Below the pieces are notes generated by a model, which ran no database searches, was not told the origin of the DNA, and worked only from the letters and a program-made list of their open reading frames with translations. A stretch of 64,000 nucleotides of DNA, from contig CAZOEO010000003.1 in NCBI GenBank assembly GCA_964578885.1, positions 159,967 to 223,966 on the forward strand, written 5' to 3'. This document shows positions 1-11,048 of this stretch, piece by piece. The first letter of the stretch is position 1, and each line of letters opens with the position of its first letter. The position numbers and the translations under genes are program-made. This DNA is from CAZRHR01 sp964578885. GTDB taxonomy: Bacteria > Bacteroidota > Bacteroidia > CAIKAF01.

Positions 1-2
1 AC

Positions 3-3000
3 ATTCAGCTGGAAACCAACCCAAGGTTAAATCCGGAAGATGCCACCCGTTGTCCCGTAGATACGGCGGTAAAACGTATTGTTGTAAAAGACAGACCCAA
101 CGTTTCTCTCAGTTTCACCTCTCCGATTTGCCAGACCGACACTGCGTTTTTCACAGAAACCATTATTAACTGTTACGGCACCCAACCTTTAACTTATTTA
201 TGGACGCTTACAGGAGCGTTGCCGGCAACAGACACCACCGTAAATCCAGGGGCGGTGTTATACCAGAGCCATGGACTTTTCCCTGTGAGTCTATTGGTGA
301 CCAACGAATGTGGCGCCGACACTGCGTTGGATACCATTGACGTTCGCCAGCCTGTGATTGTGAATGTAACGCCGGGAACCAATGCCTGTATGAACGATGC
401 CGTTTCCGTAAACGGCAGTTTTGGAGGAGGTGCCATTATTGCCTCATGGAATGCATCGGTGCCTGGCGGCGGTTTCGCACCCAATAATACCACACAACCA
501 GCAACATATACACCACCCTCAGGATACACCGGCAATTTGGATGTGTATTTAATTACGAACGATCCTCCCGGGCCCTGTCCGGCCGACACGGCCATTGCCA
601 CTTATGTGTTCGATCAGAATGGCATTTCACTGCCGGGTTCTTATGCAGATTTATGCCAAAACGGAACGCAATTGCTTGCGGGAGCCGTTGGAGGTGCCGC
701 CACCACAGGAACTTGGTCGGCCCAACCAGTGGGAACGTTTACCCCGGATGCCAATACGCTGACTGCCGTTTACACCCCGCCATCCGGTTATGTTGGTCCG
801 GTGACCTTAACTCTGATTACCAACGACCCTCCCGGAACTTGTTTATCTGATACGGCCGCCACCACCTTTGCAGTGAATCCCATTCCAATCGCAGATCCAG
901 TGGTTCCAGCCACGATTTGTTCCGGTGATACCACCCAACTGGCGCTGACTGCGGCTGCGGCTGGAACGGTATTTTCATGGGTTCCTGTAGCGAATGCCAA
1001 CATCGTAGGTGCGACGGCTGGAAATGGTTTAATTATTCAACAAGCACTGGTTAACAACGCGCTAACGGATCAGGTACAGCAATACACTGTTACACCGTCA
1101 TTGAACGGATGTCCCGGTCCTTCGATTACCGTGAGTGTGAACATCCGTGCGAACACCCTCATGGTGCCAAGCTTAGATGCCACCGTTTGTCCAGGCCAAA
1201 TCATTGGACCTTACAATTTTGTGTCTAACCCTCCTGGCGCAAGTTTTAGTTGGGTCGCTTCCAACAGTAGTCTTGGGATTAATTCCGGCATTGGCCCCAT
1301 TCCCGCTTTACCAGCGCCGGCGAATCAAAGTACCGTTCCAGTAAGTGCTTCGGTGGTGGTCACGCCTACTTTAAATAATTGCGCAGGCACCCCCGATACG
1401 TTTGTGGTAACAGTGAATCCCACACCAGACGTATCCAATACACCATTGTCCGATTCACTTTGTTCAGGAACAGGCAGCCAGCCCATTACCTTTACCTCGA
1501 ATGTAGCCGGCACCACTTTCACATGGACTTTATCTTCGAATGTAGGCGTGAGCCCCGGTGCATTGGCCGCTGGATCAAACGTGATTCCCAGCCAAACTTT
1601 GACCGCCGCTGGAAATACCACAGGCGTACTAACCTATGCCGTTACACCTTTGGCTAACGGATGTCCCGGTGTGCCCGTCAACTATGAGGTGTACGTTTTA
1701 CCCATTCCGGATGTAATTTTACCCGCAGGACAGGCGATTTGTCCTGGAGCCTCCAGCAATCCGGTGGCGTTAAACTCCAGCGTATCCGGCACCACATTTA
1801 CCTGGACCTCCTCACCCATAGCAGGCGTAGCAGGAAATAGTTTGGCCGGTTCAGGAAATTTACCTGCGCAAACCCTTACGAATTCAAATGCCGCTCAGGC
1901 GACTGTCACTTATGTGATTACCCCGGAAGCCGAAGGCTGTGTGGGCACACCGGCCAACTATGTGATTACAGTAGAAGGATCTCCCAATGTGAGCTTTTTA
2001 CCGGGTCCGCAAGTGATTTGTTCCAATGGAAATACCGTTCCCATTGCCCTTAGTTCCACCACACCAGGCGTTAGTTTTTCCTGGAGCATGGTGCTTCCTC
2101 CATCTATTACTTATGGAGGCAGCTTGAGTGGTACAGGCAATCCGCCTGCATTTAATTTTGTGAATACGGGAACCACACCAGATTCTGTGATACTTACGGC
2201 GATTGCCACTCCACCTGGTGCGCCTTGTCCTGGAAATCCATTTACCTACGCCATCGTGGTGAATCCAGTGCCCACCATGACCCTAACACCGGCAAATACC
2301 ACGGTTTGTTCTAACGTAGGATTTTCATTAGTAAACGCATCCACCACGCCGGGAACAACCTTTTCATGGACCGTTTCTACCTCAGGAGCCGTAACAGGCC
2401 AAGGCGCCGGCACGGGGGATACCATTTCACAAATTGTTATCAATACCACAGGCGCTGACCAAACTGTGACATACACCACCACACCGGTTTTTGCAGGTTG
2501 CGTAGGTACACCTGTTAGTTCCGTGGTGACCGTTCAATATGAGCCTGCCATCACAGGCGTTCCAGACGTAACCGTTTGTTCTGCCGGAGCCGTTAATGCC
2601 ATTAATTTTAGCTCCACACCTCCAGGCGCCACCTTTGCCTGGCAAAATAACAATGCCCAAACCGGTCTGGCCCTCACAGGCAGTGGCAATATTGCTGCTT
2701 TTACGGCAAATGCCAACAACACCTCTACGGCAGAACAAAGTACCATCATTGTTACTCCGACGGCCAACGGATGTGCGGGCCTTGCGGATACCTTTCTGCT
2801 TGTAGTTCAACCCAATCCTACGGTAACCAACAATCCTCTGGCACAAATAAACTGCTCTGGCGTGAATACCCAAGCGGTTGTATTTACCGGAAACGTGTCC
2901 GGAAGCACTTTCACCTGGAACCTCAACAGCACCAACAACTTGCAGCCTGTTGGATTGGTAAACGGCACGGACCAGATTCCTTCTCAAATTCTCACGGCCA

Positions 3001-6000
3001 ATACCATTGCCGGAGGAAATGCGGTGTACGTGGTGACCCCCAGTGCTAATAATTGCGTGGGAACACCTGTGAATTATACCTTTACGATTGCTCCAACGCC
3101 GGCCATGATTCTTCCGGCGTCTCAGACCATTTGCAGTGGCGACACCATGGCCACTACCGTTTTAAATGCCACCACGGCGGGTGCCACCTTTACATGGACG
3201 GCTTCGGCCACAGGCGGTATCACAGGATTTACACCTTCTGGTACAGGGAATTTACCACCAGACCTTTTGGTGAATCCATCTTTCGTCCCAGAAACCGTAA
3301 CATTCTCCATCACCCCGACGACAGGCGGATGTGTTGGTTCACCAGCGAATTATGTGGTCACGGTTCAGCCGACGCCCAACCTTAGCATTAATCCTTCTAC
3401 CCAAGCTGTTTGTTCCGGAGTTCCCACTGTTCCGTTGAATGTAACAAGTACGACCCCGGGGGCGCAATTCAGCTGGACCAGTGTTTCACCGGCCACCCTT
3501 ACCGGCGCCACTGCTTCAGGAACAGGCAACATTCCAGCCCAAACCTTGAACCATAGCGGAACTGCCACTGACTCTGTTTTATTTATTGTGACTCCTTCTA
3601 CCGGAGCATGTTCAGGGCCGGCAGACTCAGCGTATCTAGTGGTGTATCCGATTCCGGATGTAACGGCAAATCCGTCTCCCGCTTCCATTTGTTCCGGTGC
3701 CACCACCAACATTGCCCTAAGTGGAAATGTGGTAGGTACTACTTTTTCATGGACGGTGTCCACCAATGTGAATGTATCAGGAAGTGCGGCAGGAACGGGT
3801 GCTACCATTGCCCAAACCCTGACTCAAGCGACTCTTTCCCCCCAAACATTAATTTATACCATCACGCCAACAGCCAATGGTTGTCCGGGAACACCCATAC
3901 AGGTGAACGCAGATGTATTACCCATTCCGGTACTTACCCCAACTGCAGACATGTCTCTATGTCCGGTTCAAACCAGCAATGCCATTTCATTTTCATCCAA
4001 CATTCCTTCAACCAATTTTACCTGGACCCAGAGCAATGTGTCCACAGGTGCACCAGCCTCTGGAACGGGTAATTTTCCCTCATTTGTGTCCGGGGTAAAC
4101 AATGGAGCCACAGCCATAACAGGCGTAGTCATTGTAACGCCCAGTGCAAATGGTTGTGCAGGACTGGCAGACACTTTCAATGTAGTGGTACAGCCACTTC
4201 CCAGTGTAACCAACAATCCACTTGGACAAACCGTATGTTCGAGTCTGGCGTCCGCACCCATCGTATTTACTGGAAATGTACCAGGCGCCACGTACACATG
4301 GAATTTAACCAATACCAATAACCTTCAGGCAGGTGCGCTGGCAAGTGGCACGGATTCAATTCCCGCGCAAAATCTGACCACCATCAGCATTGCCAATGGA
4401 GATGCCACTTACACCATAGTTCCATCAGCCAATGGTTGTATTGGAGGACCGGTTCAATATGTGTATTCTATCGCGCCGAATCCGGACGTTAATTTACCTG
4501 TAGCCCAAATTCTTTGTTCAGGGAATCCGACAGCGGTGGTGAATCCTACATCCTCCGTGGCCGGTGTAAGTTTCAACTGGACGGCAGTCGCTACCGGCGG
4601 CATCACGGGCTTCTCGGCCAGTGGAACAGGAAGCATTCCTTCCTTTAATCCGGTAAATCCAAGTCCTTCTGTACAAACCATCACCTATACCATTACGCCA
4701 AGTGCCAACGGATGTATTGGTACTCCTGTCAATTATTTGATTACCGTTGAACCCACTGTGGTGCTGAATTTGAATCCGGCCATGCAGTCCATTTGTGATG
4801 GTGGAACTTCTGTACAGATTACGGCTACTACTTCTACCCCAGGAGCGGTTATTAGCTGGGCGGCCCAAGCACCTGTTACCTTAACGGGATGGACAGGATC
4901 TGGAACAGGTAATGTACCCGCGCTCAACTTACAAAACACAGGTAACCAAACGGATACACTTCTCATCATTTACACCCCCGCTTTTGCAGGTTGTAACGGC
5001 GTGGCAGACACCGCCATGGTGTTGGTGCATCCAACCCCCAACGTAGTCGCCAATCCGGCCAACCAGACCATTTGTTCCGGCGGAGGTATCAATATTGGTT
5101 TATCCGGAAATGTGCAAGGAACCGTTTTCAATTGGGTACCATCGGTGAATCCGGCCATTTCGGGTGCGACCACCGCCAGTGGAAATGCCATCACAGATAT
5201 TTTGTCCCAATCGGGAACGACATCCCAAAACCTCTCCTACACCATTACGCCAAGCGCCAATGCTTGTCCGGGCGCACCTATTCAAGTGCCCATTACCGTA
5301 TTGCCTATTCCAGTCATTACGCCACAGCCGAATATTCAAGTCTGTGCCTCACAACCCGTGGCGGCCATTAATTTCACATCGAATGTTCCGGGTACTAACA
5401 TCACCTGGACCAATTCCAATTCCGGCGTTGGTTTACCCCCAAGTGGAGCCGGAAATATTCCCGGATACAACGCGCCCATTCATAATGGTCCGGGTTCCGT
5501 AACAGGTCAAATTATTACACGACCCTCCGCAGCAGGATGCTTCGGAATCTCAGACACCTTTGACATTGTGGTTCTTCCACAGCCACTGGCCGTGGTGAAT
5601 CCGATAAATTCCACCATTTGTTCCAACCAAAGCACTGCCATTGGCCTGAGCTCCGCACTACCTGGAACACAATTCAGCTGGATTGTAAATGCGGGTGGAT
5701 TAAATGGTACCAGCCCGGGAACAGGCAATCTTATCGCCCAAACCTTAGTGAATCCCGGCGTGACCACACTCACCGCCCAATACATTATTACGCCAACATT
5801 AAATGGTTGTATTGGTCCGAACGATACGGCCACCGTCTCTGTAACACCTGCTGCGCAATTGAATGTGGTAACCGGCCCGACCAATTTCTGTAGTGGTGGC
5901 AGCACCAACATTCAATTGTCTTCGCCTGTACCAGGCGCCACATTTTCCTGGACCCTGGCTGGCGGACAATCCATCCTTGGTGATTTGCCGGGAAACGGTG

Positions 6001-9000
6001 CCACTATTGTACAAAACCTCACGAATCCAAGTAATGCAATTGATTCAGTGACCTACAACATTGTTCCTACGTTCAATGGATGTGCCTTAGCACCCACTTC
6101 TGTGACGGTGGTGGTGAATCCCATTCCGTCTGGCATAGCCACTCCAGATACGTCCACCATTTGCGGAGGAACCACTACCGGTATTCAGTTGATTTCGACA
6201 GTGGCCAACACCACATTCAACTGGACGGTAAATGCAGGTCCTTCCATCAGCGGAGCTTCTCCCGGAACGGGACAACTCATTGGCCAGACCCTGAACAACA
6301 GCAGCTTGGCCACAGAACAAGTGGTGTATAATATCACCTATAGTGCCAATGGATGCGCAGGCGCGCCAATTCAGGCCGTAGTAAATGTAAATCCGGTGGC
6401 ACCGGCCGCAGCTAATCCGACGGCATTAACCGTTTGTTCCGGACAACCATTCCAAATTGCGGTGTCTTCTCCGGTAAATGGCGCAACGCTCAGTTGGACC
6501 ACCGCCCCGAACCCCAATGTTGCCGGTGCAATTGCCGGAGCAGGAGATACCATTTCCAATACCTTAACCACAGCAGTAGCCGGTGGCCAAATTGTAAACT
6601 ACTTGATTTCGGCCACATTCCAAAATTGTCCAGGCCCTCTTCTCGTTGTTCCTGTAACAGTAAACGCTTTACCAGCAGTAAATCCGGGATTAGCCCAAAC
6701 CTCGTGTTTAAATAGTCCACCAATTAATCTGGTCGGCTTTTCACCTGCAGGTGGAACGTGGTCTGGTCCAGGTATCACCACTGCCCAACCAGGCACCTTT
6801 ACCCCGTCAGTAGCTGGTGTTGGCGCACATGTCATTACCTATTCCTTCACGGATCCGGTAACCACTTGTTCCAATACAGCAAACATCAACATGGTCGTGA
6901 ATCCGCTGCCCACGCTCAGCTATACACACGACACCCTTGTTTGCGTAAATGCGCCCATTAATTTGGTCAACACCACCCAAGGAGCCACCCAACATGCATG
7001 GGTTTTCGGAAACGGAACCAACTCCAACCTTTCGAACCCCATTCAAGCTTATCCCGCACCCGGACTTTACACCATTTCTTATACTGCGACCACCGCTTTG
7101 GGATGCTCGGCTGGATCCAATTCCACCATTCGCGTGATTACCGCACCGGCAGCCAACTTCGTAGTTGCGCCCAGCGTAGGTTGCTCTCCATTGGTAGTCA
7201 ACTTCAATAACCAAACAGCAGCTTACACCGCTACCTACCTTTGGAATCTGGGCAATGGAACCACCTCTACCCTGATGACGCCACCACCTACCACCTATTT
7301 TGGCTCCACTTCCGTAGATACCACCTATGTGATTTCACTGACCGCCACCAACCAATGTGGTAACTCTACTTTCATAGATACCCTTCGCGTTTTATCGCAG
7401 CCCGTGGCCTTCTTTGGCACCAACGTATCAGTCGGATGCTCGCCGCTCACCATTCAATTGAGCCAAAACTCTTTCGGCGGTCCAACATCCTTTTCATGGA
7501 ATTTCGGAAACGGAACGGCCAGTGCGGCATCGCTTCCCGGCCCGCAAACCTTCGTGTACAATGGTACCACCGACACCACTTACTACATCACCCTCACCGT
7601 GACCAATCCTTGCGGTTCCAGCACGCATGTAGATAGTGTGCGCGTATTGCCCAACAACATTACGCCATTTTTCAACACCAACCCAACATCGGGTTGCGCA
7701 CCACTTGCCGTGAATTTCACCAACTTCACCACCGGAGCCAACGTGTACAACTGGGATTTTGGAGATGGAAACGTGTCGAATCTTATGAACCCATCGCACA
7801 CCTATGTGAATGGTGGTAACTACAACGTGATGCTGGCCGCCAACAACGGCTGTTCATTCGATACTATTTATTTCATGGTAAACGTATTGCCACAACCCTC
7901 CGTCTCTTTTGTGGTGGCGCAAGATTCCCTTTGCCAAAACGTGAACATGCAATTCATTAACACCTCTCCGAACTTATCCAATTTGTTCTGGAACTTTGGC
8001 GATGGCAACACATCTACCCTCACCAATCCAACCAACGCATACGCACAAGGAGGAACCTACAACGTTTCTTTAATTGGCACCGCACAAGCCTCAGGCTGCA
8101 CCGATACGGCACATGGAGTTGTGTTCATCAAACCCGGCATAGATGTGGCCATTAACCTGTCCGACTCCATCGGCTGCGCGCCGTTCCAGGTTCAATTCCA
8201 GGACGTAGGACAAGGCGCCATTTTCCACCAATGGAATTACGGCGATGGACAAACCGGCGCATCTTCCAGTCCAACCCATACATACCTCACGTTCGGAAGC
8301 TATATTACCCAACTCGTCGGTTCAAACCAATGGGGCTGTACCGACACCGCGACCGCCAATGTTTGGGTGAATCCCGTTCCCAACGCCGCGTTTACCGTTC
8401 CACCCATCAACACCTGCGTGTACCCGGCAACGTTCCAGCTAACCAACACAAGCAGCGGCGCCACAGGCTATCAATGGAATCTAGGCAACGGACAGAATTC
8501 CGTACAATTCGAACCGGTGGTTACCTACAACCAACCCGATACCTTTGCCATTCAGCTGGTGGCCACAAACGCCTTCGGCTGTTCCGACACGGCCGTTCAA
8601 TCCGTAATCATGAACCAGAATGTGGTGGCCAATTTCCTTATCACACCGGAAGTAGGTTGCGCACCCCATAAAGCAGATTTAATCGATCTGTCCACAGGAG
8701 CCGATACATGGAGCTGGAACTTCGGCGATGGAGATTCGTCCATTGTACAAAATCCCATCCACGTGTATCAGAATGCTGGCGTGTATACCGTTACCCTCAT
8801 CGCCTCTAACCAGGCAGGCTGCGGCGACACCCTTACCCTTACCAACGCTGTTTTGGTGAATCCATCGCCTACCGCCGCATTTTTGTCGTCTCCCCCCGAA
8901 CGCTCATTCCTCACGCCCGTGGTCGATTTATTAGACCTCAGCACCGGTGGTATTTCCGCTTTCTACAACATGGGCAACGGACAGATCAACACCCTAATGA

Positions 9001-9410
9001 ACGGACAATACATTTACCCAAGTCCAGACACCGGAACCTATATCATCAGCCAAATTGTCGTTAACCAATTCGGATGTACCGATACCGCATTCTCCACCAT
9101 CCGACTCTTTGGAGAAACCTCGTTGTATGTACCCACCGCCTTCACACCCAATGACGATGGCAAAAACGATGTCTTCCGCGCCTACGGATTCAATTTGTTT
9201 GAATATGAGTTGCAAATCTTTAACCGCTGGGGCGAACTCATCTTCGAAACCAACGACCTCATGGATGCATGGAATGGCACCAAGTTCAACGCCGGCGGCC
9301 CCGTCTGCAAAAGCGACGTATATGTCTGGCGAATTGCTTACCGCGACATCGACCGCGTGCGCCATCGGGTGAGAGGACGCGTCACCCTGCTCAACAACGG
9401 AACGGAATAA
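3..9410 (+). CDS. Giant PKD-like repeat surface protein with T9SS type B signal (5' truncated)
   Basis: The frame is open from the left edge, so the gene starts outside the window; 3135 residues are visible. From about 885 to 6700 there are roughly 21 units of about 92 residues, each with an early Cys (CSG-type), a central F-x-W strand and a late NGC-x-G motif, typical of Bacteroidota PKD-like/Ig-like domains. From about 6900 to 9119 follow nine PKD-type units with W-x-F/L-G-D/N-G motifs. The last ~97 residues (9120-9407) match the gliding-motility-associated type B T9SS signal: VPTAFTPNDDGKND, then FNRWGELIFE, then W-NG, then YVW. Known for the family: such proteins cross the outer membrane by T9SS and act as surface adhesins or filaments. 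Inferred role: very long adhesin, possibly gliding-related like SprB. It ends at TAA and is followed by a GC-rich intergenic repeat. Confidence 0.9.
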   Translation: MQLETNPRLNPEDATRCPVDTAVKRIVVKDRPNVSLSFTSPICQTDTAFFTETIINCYGTQPLTYLWTLTGALPATDTTVNPGAVLYQSHGLFPVSLLVTNECGADTALDTIDVRQPVIVNVTPGTNACMNDAVSVNGSFGGGAIIASWNASVPGGGFAPNNTTQPATYTPPSGYTGNLDVYLITNDPPGPCPADTAIATYVFDQNGISLPGSYADLCQNGTQLLAGAVGGAATTGTWSAQPVGTFTPDANTLTAVYTPPSGYVGPVTLTLITNDPPGTCLSDTAATTFAVNPIPIADPVVPATICSGDTTQLALTAAAAGTVFSWVPVANANIVGATAGNGLIIQQALVNNALTDQVQQYTVTPSLNGCPGPSITVSVNIRANTLMVPSLDATVCPGQIIGPYNFVSNPPGASFSWVASNSSLGINSGIGPIPALPAPANQSTVPVSASVVVTPTLNNCAGTPDTFVVTVNPTPDVSNTPLSDSLCSGTGSQPITFTSNVAGTTFTWTLSSNVGVSPGALAAGSNVIPSQTLTAAGNTTGVLTYAVTPLANGCPGVPVNYEVYVLPIPDVILPAGQAICPGASSNPVALNSSVSGTTFTWTSSPIAGVAGNSLAGSGNLPAQTLTNSNAAQATVTYVITPEAEGCVGTPANYVITVEGSPNVSFLPGPQVICSNGNTVPIALSSTTPGVSFSWSMVLPPSITYGGSLSGTGNPPAFNFVNTGTTPDSVILTAIATPPGAPCPGNPFTYAIVVNPVPTMTLTPANTTVCSNVGFSLVNASTTPGTTFSWTVSTSGAVTGQGAGTGDTISQIVINTTGADQTVTYTTTPVFAGCVGTPVSSVVTVQYEPAITGVPDVTVCSAGAVNAINFSSTPPGATFAWQNNNAQTGLALTGSGNIAAFTANANNTSTAEQSTIIVTPTANGCAGLADTFLLVVQPNPTVTNNPLAQINCSGVNTQAVVFTGNVSGSTFTWNLNSTNNLQPVGLVNGTDQIPSQILTANTIAGGNAVYVVTPSANNCVGTPVNYTFTIAPTPAMILPASQTICSGDTMATTVLNATTAGATFTWTASATGGITGFTPSGTGNLPPDLLVNPSFVPETVTFSITPTTGGCVGSPANYVVTVQPTPNLSINPSTQAVCSGVPTVPLNVTSTTPGAQFSWTSVSPATLTGATASGTGNIPAQTLNHSGTATDSVLFIVTPSTGACSGPADSAYLVVYPIPDVTANPSPASICSGATTNIALSGNVVGTTFSWTVSTNVNVSGSAAGTGATIAQTLTQATLSPQTLIYTITPTANGCPGTPIQVNADVLPIPVLTPTADMSLCPVQTSNAISFSSNIPSTNFTWTQSNVSTGAPASGTGNFPSFVSGVNNGATAITGVVIVTPSANGCAGLADTFNVVVQPLPSVTNNPLGQTVCSSLASAPIVFTGNVPGATYTWNLTNTNNLQAGALASGTDSIPAQNLTTISIANGDATYTIVPSANGCIGGPVQYVYSIAPNPDVNLPVAQILCSGNPTAVVNPTSSVAGVSFNWTAVATGGITGFSASGTGSIPSFNPVNPSPSVQTITYTITPSANGCIGTPVNYLITVEPTVVLNLNPAMQSICDGGTSVQITATTSTPGAVISWAAQAPVTLTGWTGSGTGNVPALNLQNTGNQTDTLLIIYTPAFAGCNGVADTAMVLVHPTPNVVANPANQTICSGGGINIGLSGNVQGTVFNWVPSVNPAISGATTASGNAITDILSQSGTTSQNLSYTITPSANACPGAPIQVPITVLPIPVITPQPNIQVCASQPVAAINFTSNVPGTNITWTNSNSGVGLPPSGAGNIPGYNAPIHNGPGSVTGQIITRPSAAGCFGISDTFDIVVLPQPLAVVNPINSTICSNQSTAIGLSSALPGTQFSWIVNAGGLNGTSPGTGNLIAQTLVNPGVTTLTAQYIITPTLNGCIGPNDTATVSVTPAAQLNVVTGPTNFCSGGSTNIQLSSPVPGATFSWTLAGGQSILGDLPGNGATIVQNLTNPSNAIDSVTYNIVPTFNGCALAPTSVTVVVNPIPSGIATPDTSTICGGTTTGIQLISTVANTTFNWTVNAGPSISGASPGTGQLIGQTLNNSSLATEQVVYNITYSANGCAGAPIQAVVNVNPVAPAAANPTALTVCSGQPFQIAVSSPVNGATLSWTTAPNPNVAGAIAGAGDTISNTLTTAVAGGQIVNYLISATFQNCPGPLLVVPVTVNALPAVNPGLAQTSCLNSPPINLVGFSPAGGTWSGPGITTAQPGTFTPSVAGVGAHVITYSFTDPVTTCSNTANINMVVNPLPTLSYTHDTLVCVNAPINLVNTTQGATQHAWVFGNGTNSNLSNPIQAYPAPGLYTISYTATTALGCSAGSNSTIRVITAPAANFVVAPSVGCSPLVVNFNNQTAAYTATYLWNLGNGTTSTLMTPPPTTYFGSTSVDTTYVISLTATNQCGNSTFIDTLRVLSQPVAFFGTNVSVGCSPLTIQLSQNSFGGPTSFSWNFGNGTASAASLPGPQTFVYNGTTDTTYYITLTVTNPCGSSTHVDSVRVLPNNITPFFNTNPTSGCAPLAVNFTNFTTGANVYNWDFGDGNVSNLMNPSHTYVNGGNYNVMLAANNGCSFDTIYFMVNVLPQPSVSFVVAQDSLCQNVNMQFINTSPNLSNLFWNFGDGNTSTLTNPTNAYAQGGTYNVSLIGTAQASGCTDTAHGVVFIKPGIDVAINLSDSIGCAPFQVQFQDVGQGAIFHQWNYGDGQTGASSSPTHTYLTFGSYITQLVGSNQWGCTDTATANVWVNPVPNAAFTVPPINTCVYPATFQLTNTSSGATGYQWNLGNGQNSVQFEPVVTYNQPDTFAIQLVATNAFGCSDTAVQSVIMNQNVVANFLITPEVGCAPHKADLIDLSTGADTWSWNFGDGDSSIVQNPIHVYQNAGVYTVTLIASNQAGCGDTLTLTNAVLVNPSPTAAFLSSPPERSFLTPVVDLLDLSTGGISAFYNMGNGQINTLMNGQYIYPSPDTGTYIISQIVVNQFGCTDTAFSTIRLFGETSLYVPTAFTPNDDGKNDVFRAYGFNLFEYELQIFNRWGELIFETNDLMDAWNGTKFNAGGPVCKSDVYVWRIAYRDIDRVRHRVRGRVTLLNNGTE
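1431..5594 (+). repeat. Three tandem copies of a five-domain block inside the giant protein
   Basis: Successive PKD-like units fall into five types in fixed order, repeated three times: block 1 about 1431-2822, block 2 about 2823-4205, block 3 about 4206-5594 (periods 1392, 1383 and 1389 bases, always multiples of three). Diagnostic signatures: the first type carries TWNL...TNNLQ and GTD-IP in blocks 2 and 3; the second carries ATGGITGF; the fifth ends NGCAGLADTF or a variant. Blocks 2 and 3 resemble each other more than either resembles block 1, which suggests stepwise duplication of a 1.39 kb block. Confidence 0.75.
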
Positions 9411-9414
9411 TTTT

Positions 9415-9560
9415 GGGGCGCTGTCCGGCTTTTGTTTCAAGCCGGCGGCCACCCTTGTGCCCTTGTAAGCGCTCCGGTGGCTTTCTGCGGCAGCCTCCTC
9501 GCTGCTACAATGGCCAACAAGGCTGAACCACCGGGCTTTTCACGCCAATCCGGGCGCCGG
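9415..9560 (+). repeat. GC-rich intergenic repeat element, related to the one near 62035
   Basis: A non-coding stretch between the giant protein and the mutase genes. It begins GGGGCGCTGTCC, contains the inverted pair GCCGGC near 9451 and a CGGCAGCCTCCTCGCTGC segment, and ends with GGGCTTTTCACGCCAATCC followed by GGGCGCC. The reverse complement of 62035-62155 begins GGGGCGTGTCCC and ends GGGCTTTTCGCTACTATCC, so both share their outer borders. My recollection is that elements with these borders are common between genes in Bacteroidota; their function is not known to me. Confidence 0.6.
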
Positions 9561-9614
9561 GACTTGCGGTTCATCAAACACCCTTTCTTGCAGGAATGTC
9601 CTTATATTTACCCC

Positions 9615-11048
9615 ATGATTACAGCGCCTTTAGACGAAAAACCATCCACCTTCAAAGATTGGTTGGAAGCCGTAAAGAAATCTGTCAAAAATCCGGAGGA
9701 ACTGAGCAAACTAGGCTGGACCACCGACGATGGATTTAGCCTCAACGCATTGTATGCCCCCGAAGACCTGACCGAATTACCAGAACCCGCCATCCCGGCG
9801 CATTCCTGGCAAATCCGGCAAACCATTCCCTGCGGAAAACCCGGCAAAGCCAACCAATTGGCACTACAAGCCCTGGAAGGCGGCGTGGAAGCACTCACCT
9901 TTACCGCCGACCAGATTCCCACAGAACAAGAATGGCAAACGTTAACACAAGGCATTCACCTCGACTGGCTTCCCGTGTATTATCAATTCGGAGAATCCAA
10001 TACCGCCGCTATTTTCCTTTTACCCGATACCCTGACCCAACTTGGATACCAACCTGAACAGCTCGAAGGTGGCATTATCTATGACCCACTGGTCTTCGCC
10101 GCTTTCGCCGGAGGCTTTGATTATTCCATAGAAGAAACCGCACAGATATATACCACTTCCATTCAGCATCTTCATGCGCAGTTTCCCAGGTTTTCAACCC
10201 TGCACGTTCAGAGCCTGCCATATCGGGAAGCAGGTGCCAATGCCTCTGATGAACTGGCTTTTCTCATGGCCACAGCCCATCAATATATCGAATGGTTGCA
10301 TCAGGCCAACGCGCCACTGAACACCATCTTGGAAAAAACACAATTCCATGTATCGGGCGGTCCGGATTATTTTACAGAAATCGCAAAACTCCGCGCCATC
10401 CGAATCCTTTGGAAAAACGTACTGGATCGCTGGCAACTTCCCTGGTTCGAACCCACCATCCATGTAGAAACGCCACAATTCAACAAAACCTATTACGACG
10501 TACATAATAACCTGCTGCGATGCACCACCGAAGTTATGGCCGCAGCCATTGGAGGCTGCCATGCCATTTCCGTGAAACCCATGGACGAACTGCTTCATGA
10601 ATCGGACAGCAATGCCTATCGTTGGGCCAGAAATATTCAGTGGATTGCCAAGCAGGAAGCTAAACTCCATTGGGTGGCCGACCCATCTGCAGGAGCAAGT
10701 TTTATCGAATCGCTCACCCAAAAAATCGCCCAGGCCAGTTGGAATGTGCTCCAAGAAATAGAAGCCGCAGGCGGAATGCCACAAGCCCTTCAACAAGGTT
10801 TAGTACAGCAAAGATGTGGCCTGGCGGCAGAACTGCGCCAAAAAGAATTGACCGAAGGACAAAAAATTCTGGTAGGCACGTCTAAATATGTGAATACCAA
10901 GGAAAACCTCTACGGCAAAATCACCCGTATCGCCTCCAATCCTTACCGGAAAGAAACCTTGCAATTTGTGCCCCTTCAATATGTAAGATGGGCAGAAAAA
11001 TTAGAAAATCAGCGACTTACCCAAGACGCAAATGCCGACCGTTCATGA
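9615..11048 (+). CDS. mutA: Methylmalonyl-CoA mutase small (beta) subunit
   Basis: 477 residues resembling the small subunit of heterodimeric methylmalonyl-CoA mutase, which with the large subunit interconverts (R)-methylmalonyl-CoA and succinyl-CoA using adenosylcobalamin. The TIM-barrel part is recognisable, with FHVSGGPDYFTEIAKLRA and VETPQFNKTYYDVHNNLLRC-type segments. The chain stops after the barrel: there is no C-terminal cobalamin-fold domain, which the ~620-residue actinobacterial subunit retains in non-binding form, so this is a short version. The start at 9615 follows the repeat element; earlier in-frame ATGs lie within that element and encode no conserved sequence. The gene ends ATGA, overlapping mutB by four bases, which implies translational coupling and 1:1 synthesis. 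The TATATTTA just upstream is a near-match to the -7 promoter box. Confidence 0.92.
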   Translation: MITAPLDEKPSTFKDWLEAVKKSVKNPEELSKLGWTTDDGFSLNALYAPEDLTELPEPAIPAHSWQIRQTIPCGKPGKANQLALQALEGGVEALTFTADQIPTEQEWQTLTQGIHLDWLPVYYQFGESNTAAIFLLPDTLTQLGYQPEQLEGGIIYDPLVFAAFAGGFDYSIEETAQIYTTSIQHLHAQFPRFSTLHVQSLPYREAGANASDELAFLMATAHQYIEWLHQANAPLNTILEKTQFHVSGGPDYFTEIAKLRAIRILWKNVLDRWQLPWFEPTIHVETPQFNKTYYDVHNNLLRCTTEVMAAAIGGCHAISVKPMDELLHESDSNAYRWARNIQWIAKQEAKLHWVADPSAGASFIESLTQKIAQASWNVLQEIEAAGGMPQALQQGLVQQRCGLAAELRQKELTEGQKILVGTSKYVNTKENLYGKITRIASNPYRKETLQFVPLQYVRWAEKLENQRLTQDANADRS

